Both the position numbers and the translations under genes were made by a program. Source: an uncultured Verrucomicrobia subdivision 3 bacterium (GTDB taxonomy: Bacteria > Verrucomicrobiota > Verrucomicrobiia > Limisphaerales > UBA8199). From it: a stretch of 33,846 nt of DNA. The notes below the pieces were generated by a model, which did no database searches, was not told the origin of the DNA, and worked only from the letters and a program-made list of their open reading frames with translations. This document shows positions 1 through 10,309 of the stretch, one piece after another; the stretch's first letter is position 1, and each line of letters begins with the position of its first letter. The stretch spans positions 1-33,846 of the forward strand of contig CAIWMU010000011.1 of NCBI GenBank assembly GCA_903913865.1, in the 5' to 3' direction.

Positions 1-425
1 AGGGCTGAAGGCCCGATCCATCGGTTCCGGTCACGTATCCCAGACATGAAACCGGGCTTTCAGCCCTCCGGTCATGCCAATGCCTAATTCCTATGGCGAT
101 GCCATAGGCTGGGATGGGGCTGGGCCGTTGGCCCTCGAACAAACCGGAGATGCGGCATTTGGACGAACCGGGCGGTTGGACATCCCCGGGCCGAGCACCA
201 ACGGTGCGGCATGATACCAGCCTGGGGTACCGCCCCAGGAAACGGGGCATTGAAACGATTCAAGGGCTGAAGGCCCGGTATCATCCTCCCGACAATCCGG
301 AACGCGCCCCATATGTCGGGCCTTCAGCCCTCGGGTTCCATTTTCATGGCAATACCCAGGCCGGTGGCCTGGGCTTTCTCAGTGTGCGCCGTTGGCGCGG
401 TGGGAAAACGGGGCAGGTCACCACT
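1..425. repeat. Dispersed palindromic repeat block (family B)
   Basis: No convincing gene lies in the first 483 bases. The stretch is built from short inverted repeats: AGGGCTGAAGGCCCG at 1-15 faces a one-mismatch partner at 53-67, and the same 15-mer at 263-277 faces a perfect partner at 317-331. Further small palindromes are CCAGGCCGGTGGCCTGG near 357-373 and GCGCCGTTGGCGC near 386-398. The part from about 319 to 413 recurs as a diverged copy at 32689-32787, so it is a dispersed family and not local structure. Reading frames crossing it are low-complexity shadows. Confidence 0.75.
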
Positions 426-483
426 CACCATTTGTCTCGTTTACAACTCCGCGGGAGGACGGTCAATGTCCACTCAACCGGCA

Positions 484-3400
484 TCAGAAAGGTTTGGCAT
501 CTTCTCCCTTCGGCTGGCCAGTCCTCCCACTGCCCTGGATCAGCAGCAGCAGGACCATTCCCAGAACGATTCCCCCGAGGATGATCAGGGTGCGTTGCTG
601 CGTGGCCTGTGCCGGGGTTGCGTTGATGTTCAAACGGAGGTCCGCGTTGGGATCCACCAGCACTGCGCGCTTGAAGACCAGCAGCCGGCTCTGGACCGGG
701 ATGTTGGCCCGCAGCGCGGCCGGATTGGCAAGGGCGGCATCCTGCTGCTGCACCAGACGCTCGGCCAGGCGCATCAGCGCGGCGTTGTCATCCGCAGAGT
801 TGCGCTCGATGATCTCCCGGGCATCCTGCTGGGTGTAGTTCGCCTCCTGGCGGCTTCTCAGTTCCCGCAGTTTCGCGGCCACCGGACCGGCTTCTGGCGC
901 GGTGCCGGACTGGCGCACATTCAACCCCACCAGCGCCTGTTGGAGCTTCACGTTGTGGAGTTGCACCCGGGCATCCTCATTGAACGCCGCATCATGGGAT
1001 GAGAGCCCGTAGGCGGCCTGGAACGACCGGCGGGCCTGCTGCGGATCGCCCCCTTCGAGGGCGTTGTTGCCGGCCGCGAGCAAAGCCTCCGCCTGCCGGG
1101 TTCGGGCCTGCTGCTGCTCCGTTTCGGCCTGCAGGTAGCCCTGCAGATCGCCCAGGGGCACCGGTGCCGCCTCCTCCTGTTCCAATTGCAGCGCGCCCGT
1201 CCAGCGCCGCACCCGCCACTTGCCATCCATGGAGACGCGCCAGGTGATGTTTTCCAACGGCAGATCAAACTTGGGTGCCACAAGGTCCAGGTCCAGATCG
1301 CCCGATTTCCTGGCACCCGCCTTCAGGCTGTAAAACAGTTCCACCACGATCTTCGCATCGGCCCCGGCCGGTTTTTCGAGCGGGATCAGGTAGCGCTCCT
1401 GCTCGCGCCACGGCCAGACCCCCGCCCCGTTCACAAAGGCGAACCAGAAGTGCGCCCCCGGGGGGAGGCCCACGTGCAGCAGCCGCTTGTCACCGGACGT
1501 CATCTCGAGCCGCGCCTGGGTCAGCATCGAGCCATCATCGGAAATCGCCGAAGCGAGGGTGATCTCCTTCACTCGTGCCTCTAGCAACCTGGCCGGTTCA
1601 TGGCGATCCAGCCGCAGCGCCAGTTCAAAGCCGGGATCCACCAGTCGGAACGCGAAGGTCGCGGGCGATGCCTTCAGACCCAGTTGGAGGGACCGCGGGA
1701 TGCTCTGCCACTCGGCCGCCTGAAGCGTGGCGGGCAGGGTCTCCACCCGCACCTGCAACCTGCCGAGGGATTGGACTGTGACAAAGCCGCGCTGGAGGCC
1801 GACATCCACCGTCTGGATTCCCCGCAGTGTGGCTTCGGTTGCATTTTCCTTGAGCGGCAGCTGGTAGAAGGCCTGAACCATCAACGGCCCCAGCACCCTC
1901 CGCTGGAGCTTGATTTCCCAGCCCCGCGTTCCGTTCGTCGCCACGGCCTCCGCGGGCAGGAAGTCTGTCACAAGCTCGTTCTGGAAGCGGACGCTCTCGG
2001 CGCTGTCAGGCAGGCGCACATACAACGTCTTCACACCGGTGTTCTCAATCTGGTAATGGAGGTTTGCAGAGACGAGGATGTGCCCCTCGTTGACTTGCAC
2101 CTGCTGCAGGCTGTTGACCTGCACCCAGGGATCGACCTGCTCAAGATCCACCACCAGCCGCCGCTGCATCTGGAGCACACGGAAGGCAAGCACCCCCTTC
2201 TGCTTCACGCCCGACTTTTGCGGGTCGAGCTGGGCAAGGCCCTCGCTCGCTGCAGTCTGGAGGCGCAACCCCTGCTCCGGCACAACCATCAGTGTCCCGC
2301 GCATCTTCGCCGCCTCACGAAACGTCACCTGGGGCGCCACCCACCCGCGGGCCGCCTTCACCCCCGGGCCGGCTAGGCTCACGCTGAAGGTTTTGGTTCC
2401 CTCCGTGCGCCCTTTCAAATGAAGCGTGATGGCCCGTCCGCCATCTGTGCGCGCCTCCGTCCAATGGCTCAATGCCTCGCCGCTGACCGATTCCACATCC
2501 ATGCCGGGTGGCAGCATGAAGCTGAGCTTGAAAATCCCCGCCCGGGTGATGTCCACCGTGGCCGTGGCCGCGAGCACGACCCGGTCCTCGGCAAGGGAAA
2601 GGGTGTCCTGGGTCTCAACACGCACATCCGGCTCCACTGCGGAGGCCCGCACCTGGATCGTGGCCCCGGCCTCCCCGTAGCGGAACGCCCTGCGCAAGCC
2701 CAACCCTGGAATCTGCCCCTGCAACGCCGCCAATGGTGCAGCCGGGAAATCCTCCAGATTGATCGGGGAACAGCCCCCCTGCCCTCCGGCGGATGCCCCA
2801 TCCAGCTGCACCTCGGAACCGGTGGCGATGCCCACCACCCCGATCTGGCCTGCCGCATCCGCAACACTCAACAAGGCAACCGTGTTCGTGAACGGCAGCG
2901 ATCCGGTCGGGAGCTGCGACCGCACAAGGAACGAGAACGGCTTGCTCTGCGGTGTGTCCAGCCGCATGCGCAGCTTCCGCGTGTCCGGATCGAACCGCCA
3001 CAGCGCGACCCGCACCGGGGCCACCGTTTGCGTCTGCGCGTTGTTGCCCATCTGGGACGCCGGGGCGGCATTCTCCGTCAGCTCCGTGATGGTCCAGCCG
3101 GGCGGCACATCCATCTGCAGACCCGCGATCTCCCCCTGGGCAGGCCGGATGGACACGATATGCACCGCTTCTATGACACCGGCCGCAGGGGTATACAGCT
3201 GCGCCAGCTCGGCATAAAACGTCCTCTTCTCGATCTTCAGATCCCGGGAACGGGGCTTCCACCCAACCCAGGACTTCCCCCCCGGAACCATCACCAGACG
3301 GCTCACCGTGTTCGTTCCGGCCACCTCCCGCTGGATGGATGCGGCCGCCTCGGAGACCACATCGACATCCTGGCCAGCAATCGTGATCCGCGCCCGGTTC

Positions 3401-6400
3401 ACCAGACTGGAGGGCAGCGGGGATAAAAACCCGGTTTCCTGATCCCGCTTGGTGGTCCGCACCTGATAACTGAGCTCCAGATCAAACACACCTTTGCGAT
3501 TGGCCACAATCTGGTGGTGCCTCTTTCCGCCGAGCACCATTGTGACGAGATGCGTCCCGTTTGATGGGAATGCAAGCCGTGTCAGGATGGCCGGCTCCGC
3601 AAGAAGGGGGAGCACATCGCCCGGTTCCGCCTGCCACCGGATCTTTGCGCTTCCGAAGGCAAACGGATCCTCCACCCGCACCTCCTGCTCGATCAGTTGC
3701 GCCGTCACCTGCACGGGCACAGGCGGAAGCCGGACCGGCTTGTTGGTGCCGGCAGCCCGGGCATTGCCCGCACCCAGAAGCAGTCCGCACATCAGCAGCG
3801 CAATCCCGGCCCCGGCCGCAGGTGGGTCGGAAGGCGCGACAACCGCCCGGGCCTGCGGCAGTTCCCACAGTTTCTTCATTACAGGAATCAGCACTTCCAG
3901 AAGGATGAAGGCCGTCAGGACACCAAGTCCCGCCATGCCACCGCCAGGAATCCGCAACGCCGCCCAGGTGAGAACCACCCAGCCGGGCACCCGGGCGAGG
4001 GATCCCAGCCCCCCATCACCCAGCCCCCGGACGCAGGCCAGCCCGAGAAGGGCCAGCCCCAAAATCACAGGCCACAGCCACGCAGTCCATTCCCCGGCCG
4101 AGGCGGCCCACTCCATATTTTCAACCTCCAGCTGGAGCGTGCTGTTCGCAGCCTGCACCGGGGCCATGACGGTCAATCCTCCCGCCGAAGGGCCATGAGC
4201 GGTTGTCGCTACCGGCATCATCGAGCCCGGCATGCGGTCCACTATTTGTAGGAGGGCCGAACCACACAACCCGGCTGAGATGGCGACAAGTAGCAGCACG
4301 AGGATGAATTCTGCTGAGTAGCGCTCCACCCGGCACCCAGCGGCCCACCGGCAGCACGCCACAGTCAGCAGCAGCACCAACCCGGCAACCCCGGCACCCG
4401 CAGCGGTCCACACCCCCCGGGAAAAGGCCTGGGCCAGCTGGCCAAAACCGTTCGGACCACCGGATCCCAGCGGAGCCACCGTCCCCCCCTTGAACACCAG
4501 CCGCCGCCCGGCGTCCGGCGTCAAAGTCCACTGCGCAAGCATCACCGGGGCATTCACTCCCGGCAGGGCGAGGCTCAACCGCGAGGCCTCCTTCGAGCGG
4601 GAAGCCAGCTTCAGTTCCACCGTCAGGACGGCATTGGGATCGCTGTTCTGCGGGAGCGGGATCAGGTTGGCATCCCCATCCAGAACCGGCACCACGGCGG
4701 CTGCGTTGACGGTGGCCGCCCACAACTGGGTATCGCGCGGCAGCACACACTTCAAATGCGGGTTGCCCCGGCTCTTCACATAGTATTTCACCGTCGTCAG
4801 CACCTGCCCCTCCTTCGACACCCCTGTTTCAACCACGGCCCGGTCGATCACCTGGCTCAGCGAGTCCCCCTGCTCAAGAGGGCTCAGGGCCAGCTTCAGG
4901 CTCACCGGCTGTGCCACATAGCGGTAGGCCGCCAGCAGTGGGGCGTCAAAGAACAGCCGGTATTCGGAGGGCACCTCCCCCTTCTCAAGGGTCAGCAACC
5001 CGGGCGAAACCTCGGCCGGTTTCACCTGGAACTGGGCGGCGCTGGTGATCAGGGTGTGGCCCTGCTCCGATTGCGCATCCAGCGGCCGCGCCCCTGTGAA
5101 TGCGAGTGTCTCACCCGCTGCCTTGAACGGCCGCTCATAGGTCACCAGCAGGGCGCAGGAGCCCGAGACCGGCCCGTGCAGGCGCACCCGGTAATGCCCA
5201 TCCTCCTTCTGCCAGCCCCGGATGTCCTTGCCCGTGAACTCGGGGTTCGCATACTCCTCCGCCAGCCCGATATTGAAGGCCGAGACCGGCGCGCCGGACA
5301 CGGTGTAGTTGATCAGCGTGCTGCCATACGCAATGCCCTCGCTGATGGAAAACAGGTGGAGCACATCCGCCTGCACCGATTGCGGCAGCCGCTCCACACT
5401 CAGCGTCGCCTCCCACGCCACATCCCCGAGCCGGAAGGCCGATTGCAAACCGGCAAATTTCTTCGGAAAGAAGGCGGCACCAATCTCGGTGAGCCCCTGC
5501 AGTCGATCCACCCCCAGCCGGAACCCAGCCTCGGCACCGATCCCCAGGTGACCCCTCAACGACTTGGCCGCAGGCACCGCAATACGCGGCAGCACCCAGT
5601 TGGTGGTGCCCAAGGGCTGGTTTCGTTCCAGCCGCAGTTCAACAATCTGCCGCCCGCTCACCGGCTGAGAATACACGAGACGTAATTCACTCTCCTGCCG
5701 CCCATCCACATCGTGCAGGAAATAATCGGCAAGGCCGGGTGCGTTCACCCGCGCGGGCAGGTAGCCCCGGGGGAGCACCAGCAGCAGTTCCCGCAACGGT
5801 GCCTCCCGCACCTCCAGTTCAATCTCCGCATCAATCGAAGTCTCATTCTCCGCAAGATGGTAGGATAGGAGTTCAGAGACGGACAACTCCGGCTGCACCT
5901 GGTCCGCCTGGATTCCAAGGACCTGGTCCGCACCGGAGAATTTATAGACAAACCGCTGGGTGCCACTGCTCCGCAACGCGGCCCGCGTGGTGTCATTCTC
6001 CGGGAATTGCTCCGGCGACACCTGGGAAAGACCGGTCGCCCGCGCCACCTCCAGCCGCACCGCCCCCTCATTCACAATCCGGTAATAACCGCCAAACCGT
6101 GTGGCCTCCCGGGGGATAAGCCGCAGCGCCTGCACCGATTGCGGAAATGCCCCGAGGGCCGTCTGAGCCTGGATCTGGAGCTGGCACTGATCCTTCTGCG
6201 GCCGGTTGAACTGGATCGCCAGCAGCCTCGTGGCCGGAGTCTCCCCCGGCTCAATGCCCCATGCCAACACTCCCTCGCCTGAAACGCGGGTGACCTCCCC
6301 GCTGCCCGCCAGTTCAATCACAAGCCGCATCAACTCCCCCTGCATCACCTTGAAATCAAACAGCGCCGTCTGCTTCATCAGACCCGGGCTGACGCTGATC

Positions 6401-6966
6401 TGCGAAAGCATCTCTGCCGCATAAAATAGCTTCCCCTCCCCCTCCGCTGCCGCATCCTTCCAGGAAAGCCTCACCGCACCATCCCCCGGAAGAAAGCTCT
6501 CAAACACGCCTCCCTTCAGCACCGGACGCGCCGCACCGGCAAACTCAAGCTGCGTCCCGCTGGAAAGCCCGGCCAGCCGCACCGGCTGGATGGCGGCAGG
6601 CGCCACCGAGAACTCCACCATCTGCCACCCATCCCGACCCCCAACCGGCACCTGGAATGGCAGCCGGATCGCATACCGCCCCGGCCGCTCGAAGTGCGCC
6701 ACAATCCCATTCGTCCCCGCCCGTGTTTCCCACCGGGGACCGCTGGTGGGCCCGGTGAGCGCCACCCTGCCGCGCAGGATGTCCACATCCGCCCCCTTCG
6801 GCTCGCTCACCACCACCGTGGCGCTCAACTCGAACCGCGCCTGCCCGGGCGCAAGATCGCCCGTGAGAAGAAAATCATCCAGAGTTGTCTGGGTATCTGA
6901 TGCACAATACGCCGTCACCGCGATGAGCAGAGCCGCAAGGCCCAGCCGGATTTTGTGGGTTTTCAT
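484..6966 (-). CDS. Giant exported multi-domain membrane protein (2160 aa)
   Basis: Function unknown; I recognise no named family. The protein starts with a signal peptide (residues 1-22, KIRLGLAALLIAVTAYCAS). A long beta-rich exported region follows to about 850. A block of about five membrane segments spans roughly 855-1040, and a second signal-like hydrophobic stretch ending in NARAAGT lies near 1055-1075. A second long beta-rich region follows, then an Ala/Gln-rich TPR-like helical segment near 1950-2030 and a C-terminal membrane helix (LIILGGIVLGMVLLLLIQ) with a short charged tail. The layout suggests two exported proteins fused end to end. The gene begins 12 bases after the VWA gene and is the last gene of the sigma factor operon, so it is probably an envelope component controlled by that sigma factor. 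Start chosen for the signal peptide and spacing. Confidence 0.85.
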   Translation of the reverse strand: MKTHKIRLGLAALLIAVTAYCASDTQTTLDDFLLTGDLAPGQARFELSATVVVSEPKGADVDILRGRVALTGPTSGPRWETRAGTNGIVAHFERPGRYAIRLPFQVPVGGRDGWQMVEFSVAPAAIQPVRLAGLSSGTQLEFAGAARPVLKGGVFESFLPGDGAVRLSWKDAAAEGEGKLFYAAEMLSQISVSPGLMKQTALFDFKVMQGELMRLVIELAGSGEVTRVSGEGVLAWGIEPGETPATRLLAIQFNRPQKDQCQLQIQAQTALGAFPQSVQALRLIPREATRFGGYYRIVNEGAVRLEVARATGLSQVSPEQFPENDTTRAALRSSGTQRFVYKFSGADQVLGIQADQVQPELSVSELLSYHLAENETSIDAEIELEVREAPLRELLLVLPRGYLPARVNAPGLADYFLHDVDGRQESELRLVYSQPVSGRQIVELRLERNQPLGTTNWVLPRIAVPAAKSLRGHLGIGAEAGFRLGVDRLQGLTEIGAAFFPKKFAGLQSAFRLGDVAWEATLSVERLPQSVQADVLHLFSISEGIAYGSTLINYTVSGAPVSAFNIGLAEEYANPEFTGKDIRGWQKEDGHYRVRLHGPVSGSCALLVTYERPFKAAGETLAFTGARPLDAQSEQGHTLITSAAQFQVKPAEVSPGLLTLEKGEVPSEYRLFFDAPLLAAYRYVAQPVSLKLALSPLEQGDSLSQVIDRAVVETGVSKEGQVLTTVKYYVKSRGNPHLKCVLPRDTQLWAATVNAAAVVPVLDGDANLIPLPQNSDPNAVLTVELKLASRSKEASRLSLALPGVNAPVMLAQWTLTPDAGRRLVFKGGTVAPLGSGGPNGFGQLAQAFSRGVWTAAGAGVAGLVLLLTVACCRWAAGCRVERYSAEFILVLLLVAISAGLCGSALLQIVDRMPGSMMPVATTAHGPSAGGLTVMAPVQAANSTLQLEVENMEWAASAGEWTAWLWPVILGLALLGLACVRGLGDGGLGSLARVPGWVVLTWAALRIPGGGMAGLGVLTAFILLEVLIPVMKKLWELPQARAVVAPSDPPAAGAGIALLMCGLLLGAGNARAAGTNKPVRLPPVPVQVTAQLIEQEVRVEDPFAFGSAKIRWQAEPGDVLPLLAEPAILTRLAFPSNGTHLVTMVLGGKRHHQIVANRKGVFDLELSYQVRTTKRDQETGFLSPLPSSLVNRARITIAGQDVDVVSEAAASIQREVAGTNTVSRLVMVPGGKSWVGWKPRSRDLKIEKRTFYAELAQLYTPAAGVIEAVHIVSIRPAQGEIAGLQMDVPPGWTITELTENAAPASQMGNNAQTQTVAPVRVALWRFDPDTRKLRMRLDTPQSKPFSFLVRSQLPTGSLPFTNTVALLSVADAAGQIGVVGIATGSEVQLDGASAGGQGGCSPINLEDFPAAPLAALQGQIPGLGLRRAFRYGEAGATIQVRASAVEPDVRVETQDTLSLAEDRVVLAATATVDITRAGIFKLSFMLPPGMDVESVSGEALSHWTEARTDGGRAITLHLKGRTEGTKTFSVSLAGPGVKAARGWVAPQVTFREAAKMRGTLMVVPEQGLRLQTAASEGLAQLDPQKSGVKQKGVLAFRVLQMQRRLVVDLEQVDPWVQVNSLQQVQVNEGHILVSANLHYQIENTGVKTLYVRLPDSAESVRFQNELVTDFLPAEAVATNGTRGWEIKLQRRVLGPLMVQAFYQLPLKENATEATLRGIQTVDVGLQRGFVTVQSLGRLQVRVETLPATLQAAEWQSIPRSLQLGLKASPATFAFRLVDPGFELALRLDRHEPARLLEARVKEITLASAISDDGSMLTQARLEMTSGDKRLLHVGLPPGAHFWFAFVNGAGVWPWREQERYLIPLEKPAGADAKIVVELFYSLKAGARKSGDLDLDLVAPKFDLPLENITWRVSMDGKWRVRRWTGALQLEQEEAAPVPLGDLQGYLQAETEQQQARTRQAEALLAAGNNALEGGDPQQARRSFQAAYGLSSHDAAFNEDARVQLHNVKLQQALVGLNVRQSGTAPEAGPVAAKLRELRSRQEANYTQQDAREIIERNSADDNAALMRLAERLVQQQDAALANPAALRANIPVQSRLLVFKRAVLVDPNADLRLNINATPAQATQQRTLIILGGIVLGMVLLLLIQGSGRTGQPKGEDAKPF

Positions 6967-6977
6967 GGGAAATGGGA

Positions 6978-9764
6978 CTATTTGCCGGAAATTGACTTCG
7001 CCTGCCGGATCATCGATTCGAGCCGGCCCGGTTTGGGATCGGTCCCGTAGGTCTCAGGCACGCCCTGCAGCAGCGGCAGGAGCCGGTCGGGGGTCACATC
7101 GCCCGCAAACGGGCTCATGGCCAGCCACTCGGAGAACGCGCCCGCACTCGCCGCGAGCCTCAGGGATGGGGGTGCCAGCGACAGTGGCGGTGCATTGCCA
7201 ATCCACCCGACCACCCACTCCTGCTCCCGGTAATCGGTGGTGCCGGGGACCTTGTAGCGCACTCGCACCTTGGCCAGCGGCCCGCTGCCCTGCGGCAGGG
7301 GTTCTATCACATACAGGGCGGTGCCGGATTCTGCAGCCCCCAGCTCCGCCGCATCCACGGTATTGTCCCGGAACTGTTCCTTCGTCAGCTGGTGCCTCAC
7401 GTAGCCCACCTGCCGGAAGAGGCGCACCCGTGCGGGATTGAACTCGACCTGCACCTTCACATCGGAGGCTGCAACCCGCAGTGCCCCCGCCAACTGCCCC
7501 GCAAAATCTCCCGCCGCCGCCTCCGGCGTGTTGATGAATCCGTATCGCCCATCCCCGTTCCGCGAAAGGCTCTCCAACAGGTCATCGTTATAGCCCTCCC
7601 AGCCAATCCCAAAGCAATCCAGCGCGATCCCCTGCCGCCGCTGTTCCTCGACGAGTTTCCTCAAGGTCGCCGGGCTCACCTCGCCCAGGTTCGCCGCGCC
7701 ATCGGTCAGGATCACCACCCGGTTGATGCCGCCGGTTTGAAAATGGCGGCGCGCCGTCTCGTAACCCGCCCGCAGTGCCTCCTCCAGATTCGTCCCACCC
7801 TCAGGTCTCAGGCTGGCGACTTTCCCGAGGGCAGCCCCTGCCTGATCTCCCGGCACGCCATCCACCCAGAGCCGGGCGGTTCGGGCAAAGGTGACCACGC
7901 TGAGCTTGTCCTGCGGCTTCAGTTGCGCGGCAAGAACCCGCAACCCCTCCCGGATGATCCGCACCCGGTCAGCCCGCTCCATCGAACCTGAATTGTCCAG
8001 CAGCAGCACCACGTTCAGCGGTATCCCAGCCGCGCGCCCCTGGGCCGCCGTACGGATCGAAAACCTCAGCACGTCCCGGTTCTGTGCAAACGGATACCGC
8101 GCCCGCTCCCACGCAAAAGAGATCGGCACCCCGACCGCCGGATCCGCATCATGATAATCAAACGCATTGATGAACTCCTCGCTCCGGATCCCCGCCGGAT
8201 CCGGCAGCACACCGCTCTCAAGACCCGCCTCGGCGAGCTTGAACGACACATCACTCACATTCAGCGAGAAGGTGGACATCGGCTGCTCAGCAGTCACCGT
8301 CTCCGGCAACACCGCGAGCGGCACCCGCTTCGCCATCGCCGCAGCAGGTTCTCCGGCCTGGGCGGGGACCTTCCTATCTTCCGTCAGGCGCACTTCCGAT
8401 CGCACCTTGTCCAGGCTCTGCGACAATTCACGATTGACCGCCGCCTGCCCTGCATAGGCAGGAAGCGCCGCCACTCCGACGACCGGCTGCTCCTTGACCG
8501 CCTCCGCCTTTTTTTTCTCCTGCTCGAACCGCTCCGAAACCGGCCTGCCCATCGACACGGGCTTTGATGGGGCGGGTGTGTCGAACAATTGGCCTCTGTT
8601 CCCCCCATTGACAGCCATGGAGTTGTTATTCATCTGGCCAGTGATCCCACCACCGCCACCGGCCCCACCGCCCCCCATCCCTCCGGCGGACAGTTGCTTG
8701 TTTGCGGCCGCGGACACTCCGTTTCTCAGCCCGGATGTCAGGAGCCCATCGGTGCGCCCACCTGCCCTGCCCTCCAACGGTTTCCCGGCAGTGAGCCCAT
8801 CCAGCTCCATCCGCCCATAAGCCAGCTTTGTGCCTTCGCTTTCGGTAATGGCGCGCGTTGCTGTGGCAGCCCCCACAGGATCCGACTTCGCAACCAACCC
8901 TGAAACTTCATCTCCCACCTCGGAAGCCGATTTCGAACGGTCCCCAGCCTGCACCCCTCCTCTGTCAACATTCACATAACCATTAACCTGCAACGTCACC
9001 CCGGCTGATCCGGAGGGGCCTGGCGGCATTGTTACTGGTGCAACGGGTGACAGCTCGCCGCTTGCCCCACTGACTGTCACCACCCCGCCAGCCGAAGGCA
9101 ACCCCTGCGCCTCTCCTGTGTCCGCTCCCTGATCCCCTTCCGAACCGTGGGTCTTGAAAGCAAAACCCAGCATGGCCGAGTCCTTGGCCAGCTTTGGCAC
9201 CTCGTTGGCAGGGGTGGGCATCGCGGACGGCGGAGAGGCGGGTGCATTTGCGTCGCTCGGGGCCGCCAGCCCATACCGCCTCCTGAAAACTTCCTGATCG
9301 GCTGAATTCGTAGCCAGCCATCCCGAAACACGCCGGTTGTGAGAAGCGGACAAGCTTTGTGCCCGCGACTTTGCCTTGCTAAACGCCGGTAAGGTGATGG
9401 CCCCCAGCAACACAATGAAGAACGCGGCCGCAATGGATATGGGCAGGAGTTGACTTCTTCGCTGTGGAACCGGCTGCCGGAACACGGCCGGCTGAACGGT
9501 CTTGAACTGCTGCAAAAGGGCACCCCGCCGGGAATCACTCAACCGCAGCGTTTCAGCGGGCGTTTCCCCGGCTTTCGCGGATTGCGCCTCCCGCAGGAGT
9601 GTCACCACCTGTTGCAGCCGCTCCATGGCCCGCCCGGCCTCAGGGTTTGTGGCCACCCAATCCCGCAGGGCTGTGGCCTCCACTTCCGTCAGTTCCCCCA
9701 GCAGCAGGGCTGTCAAACGCTCCTCAAGATCCAGTTTGGGAGTTTTTGGTAGATCCGGGTTCAT
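6978..9764 (-). CDS. Anti-sigma-like, membrane-anchored VWA domain protein (YfbK-type)
   Basis: A 928-residue protein. Residues 1-90 are helical and cytoplasmic, resembling the anti-sigma-like N-termini common in Planctomycetes/Verrucomicrobia operons (LTALLLGELTEVEATALRDW). One membrane helix spans about 106-127. A low-complexity Gly/Asn-rich linker lies around 365-390. The YfbK-type region with N-terminal segment, VWA domain and C-terminal DUF3520-like part fills about 500-900. The VWA metal-ion-dependent adhesion site is visible as DNSGS near residue 590, GGTNLEE, and TDGAAN. The start codon overlaps the sigma gene stop by four bases (ATGA), which indicates translational coupling. Inferred role: holds the sigma factor at the membrane and senses an envelope signal through the exported VWA part. 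No zinc-binding HxxxCxxC motif was seen in the N-terminus. Confidence 0.88.
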   Translation of the reverse strand: MNPDLPKTPKLDLEERLTALLLGELTEVEATALRDWVATNPEAGRAMERLQQVVTLLREAQSAKAGETPAETLRLSDSRRGALLQQFKTVQPAVFRQPVPQRRSQLLPISIAAAFFIVLLGAITLPAFSKAKSRAQSLSASHNRRVSGWLATNSADQEVFRRRYGLAAPSDANAPASPPSAMPTPANEVPKLAKDSAMLGFAFKTHGSEGDQGADTGEAQGLPSAGGVVTVSGASGELSPVAPVTMPPGPSGSAGVTLQVNGYVNVDRGGVQAGDRSKSASEVGDEVSGLVAKSDPVGAATATRAITESEGTKLAYGRMELDGLTAGKPLEGRAGGRTDGLLTSGLRNGVSAAANKQLSAGGMGGGGAGGGGGITGQMNNNSMAVNGGNRGQLFDTPAPSKPVSMGRPVSERFEQEKKKAEAVKEQPVVGVAALPAYAGQAAVNRELSQSLDKVRSEVRLTEDRKVPAQAGEPAAAMAKRVPLAVLPETVTAEQPMSTFSLNVSDVSFKLAEAGLESGVLPDPAGIRSEEFINAFDYHDADPAVGVPISFAWERARYPFAQNRDVLRFSIRTAAQGRAAGIPLNVVLLLDNSGSMERADRVRIIREGLRVLAAQLKPQDKLSVVTFARTARLWVDGVPGDQAGAALGKVASLRPEGGTNLEEALRAGYETARRHFQTGGINRVVILTDGAANLGEVSPATLRKLVEEQRRQGIALDCFGIGWEGYNDDLLESLSRNGDGRYGFINTPEAAAGDFAGQLAGALRVAASDVKVQVEFNPARVRLFRQVGYVRHQLTKEQFRDNTVDAAELGAAESGTALYVIEPLPQGSGPLAKVRVRYKVPGTTDYREQEWVVGWIGNAPPLSLAPPSLRLAASAGAFSEWLAMSPFAGDVTPDRLLPLLQGVPETYGTDPKPGRLESMIRQAKSISGK

Positions 9765-10309
9765 CGCAGTATCCCCTTTCGTGCCAGTTCATCACCCAGC
9801 CCCTTGAGCAGGTGGTGAAGCTGAAAACCCACATTCCCGGCTGTCAGACCCAGCCTCTCGCCGATTTCCTTGTAGGAAAGGTCCTCCGTGAATTTCAGCC
9901 GCAGCAATTCCCGGCTCTTTCCCCCCAAAGCAGCAACCGAGGATTGCACCATCCCGATTCTTTCAACACGTGCAAGTTCCTCATCCGGATGAAGTTGCGG
10001 ATCTGGAAGATTCTCCCCCCTGTCCCCTTCCTTCGTCCCCCTGGGGTCCATCGGCACAATCTTGCTGGAATCGCGCCGCTGATTCATCGCCAGATTGTGA
10101 ACCGTGCGATACATCCACCGCCGGGGATCCCGAACCTCCGCAAATTGTTTGTGCAAACGCATAAACGCTTCCTGCACAAGATCCTCTGCCACCCCTCGCT
10201 CGCCAGCCAGCCTGAGCGCATAGCCCAACAGGGGCGACTCGAGCGCCGCAAACAATTCTTCAATTGTTTCCGCCCGTTCCATCATTGCGCTGGCAGGCTC
10301 AGGTTGCAT
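9761..10309 (-). CDS. RNA polymerase ECF sigma factor
   Basis: A 182-residue sigma-70 family regulator of the extracytoplasmic function class. Region 2 is visible around residues 25-80 (LLGYALRLAGERGVAEDLVQ, then DPRRWMYRTVHNLAMNQRR). Region 4 with its helix-turn-helix lies around 125-175 (LLRLKFTEDLSYKEIGERLG). The length is typical for ECF factors. It is the first gene of a three-gene minus-strand operon and its stop overlaps the start of the anti-sigma-like/VWA gene by four bases. Such pairs normally have the second gene restraining the first. The first ATG at 10309 is used here; ATGs eight and nine codons downstream are alternatives, and no strong Shine-Dalgarno site decides between them. 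Confidence 0.92.
   Translation of the reverse strand: MQPEPASAMMERAETIEELFAALESPLLGYALRLAGERGVAEDLVQEAFMRLHKQFAEVRDPRRWMYRTVHNLAMNQRRDSSKIVPMDPRGTKEGDRGENLPDPQLHPDEELARVERIGMVQSSVAALGGKSRELLRLKFTEDLSYKEIGERLGLTAGNVGFQLHHLLKGLGDELARKGILR

Noticed and set aside
114-584. 156-codon plus-strand frame at the left end
   Set aside because: It runs across the dispersed repeat block and into the antisense of the giant protein, with no domain or signal.
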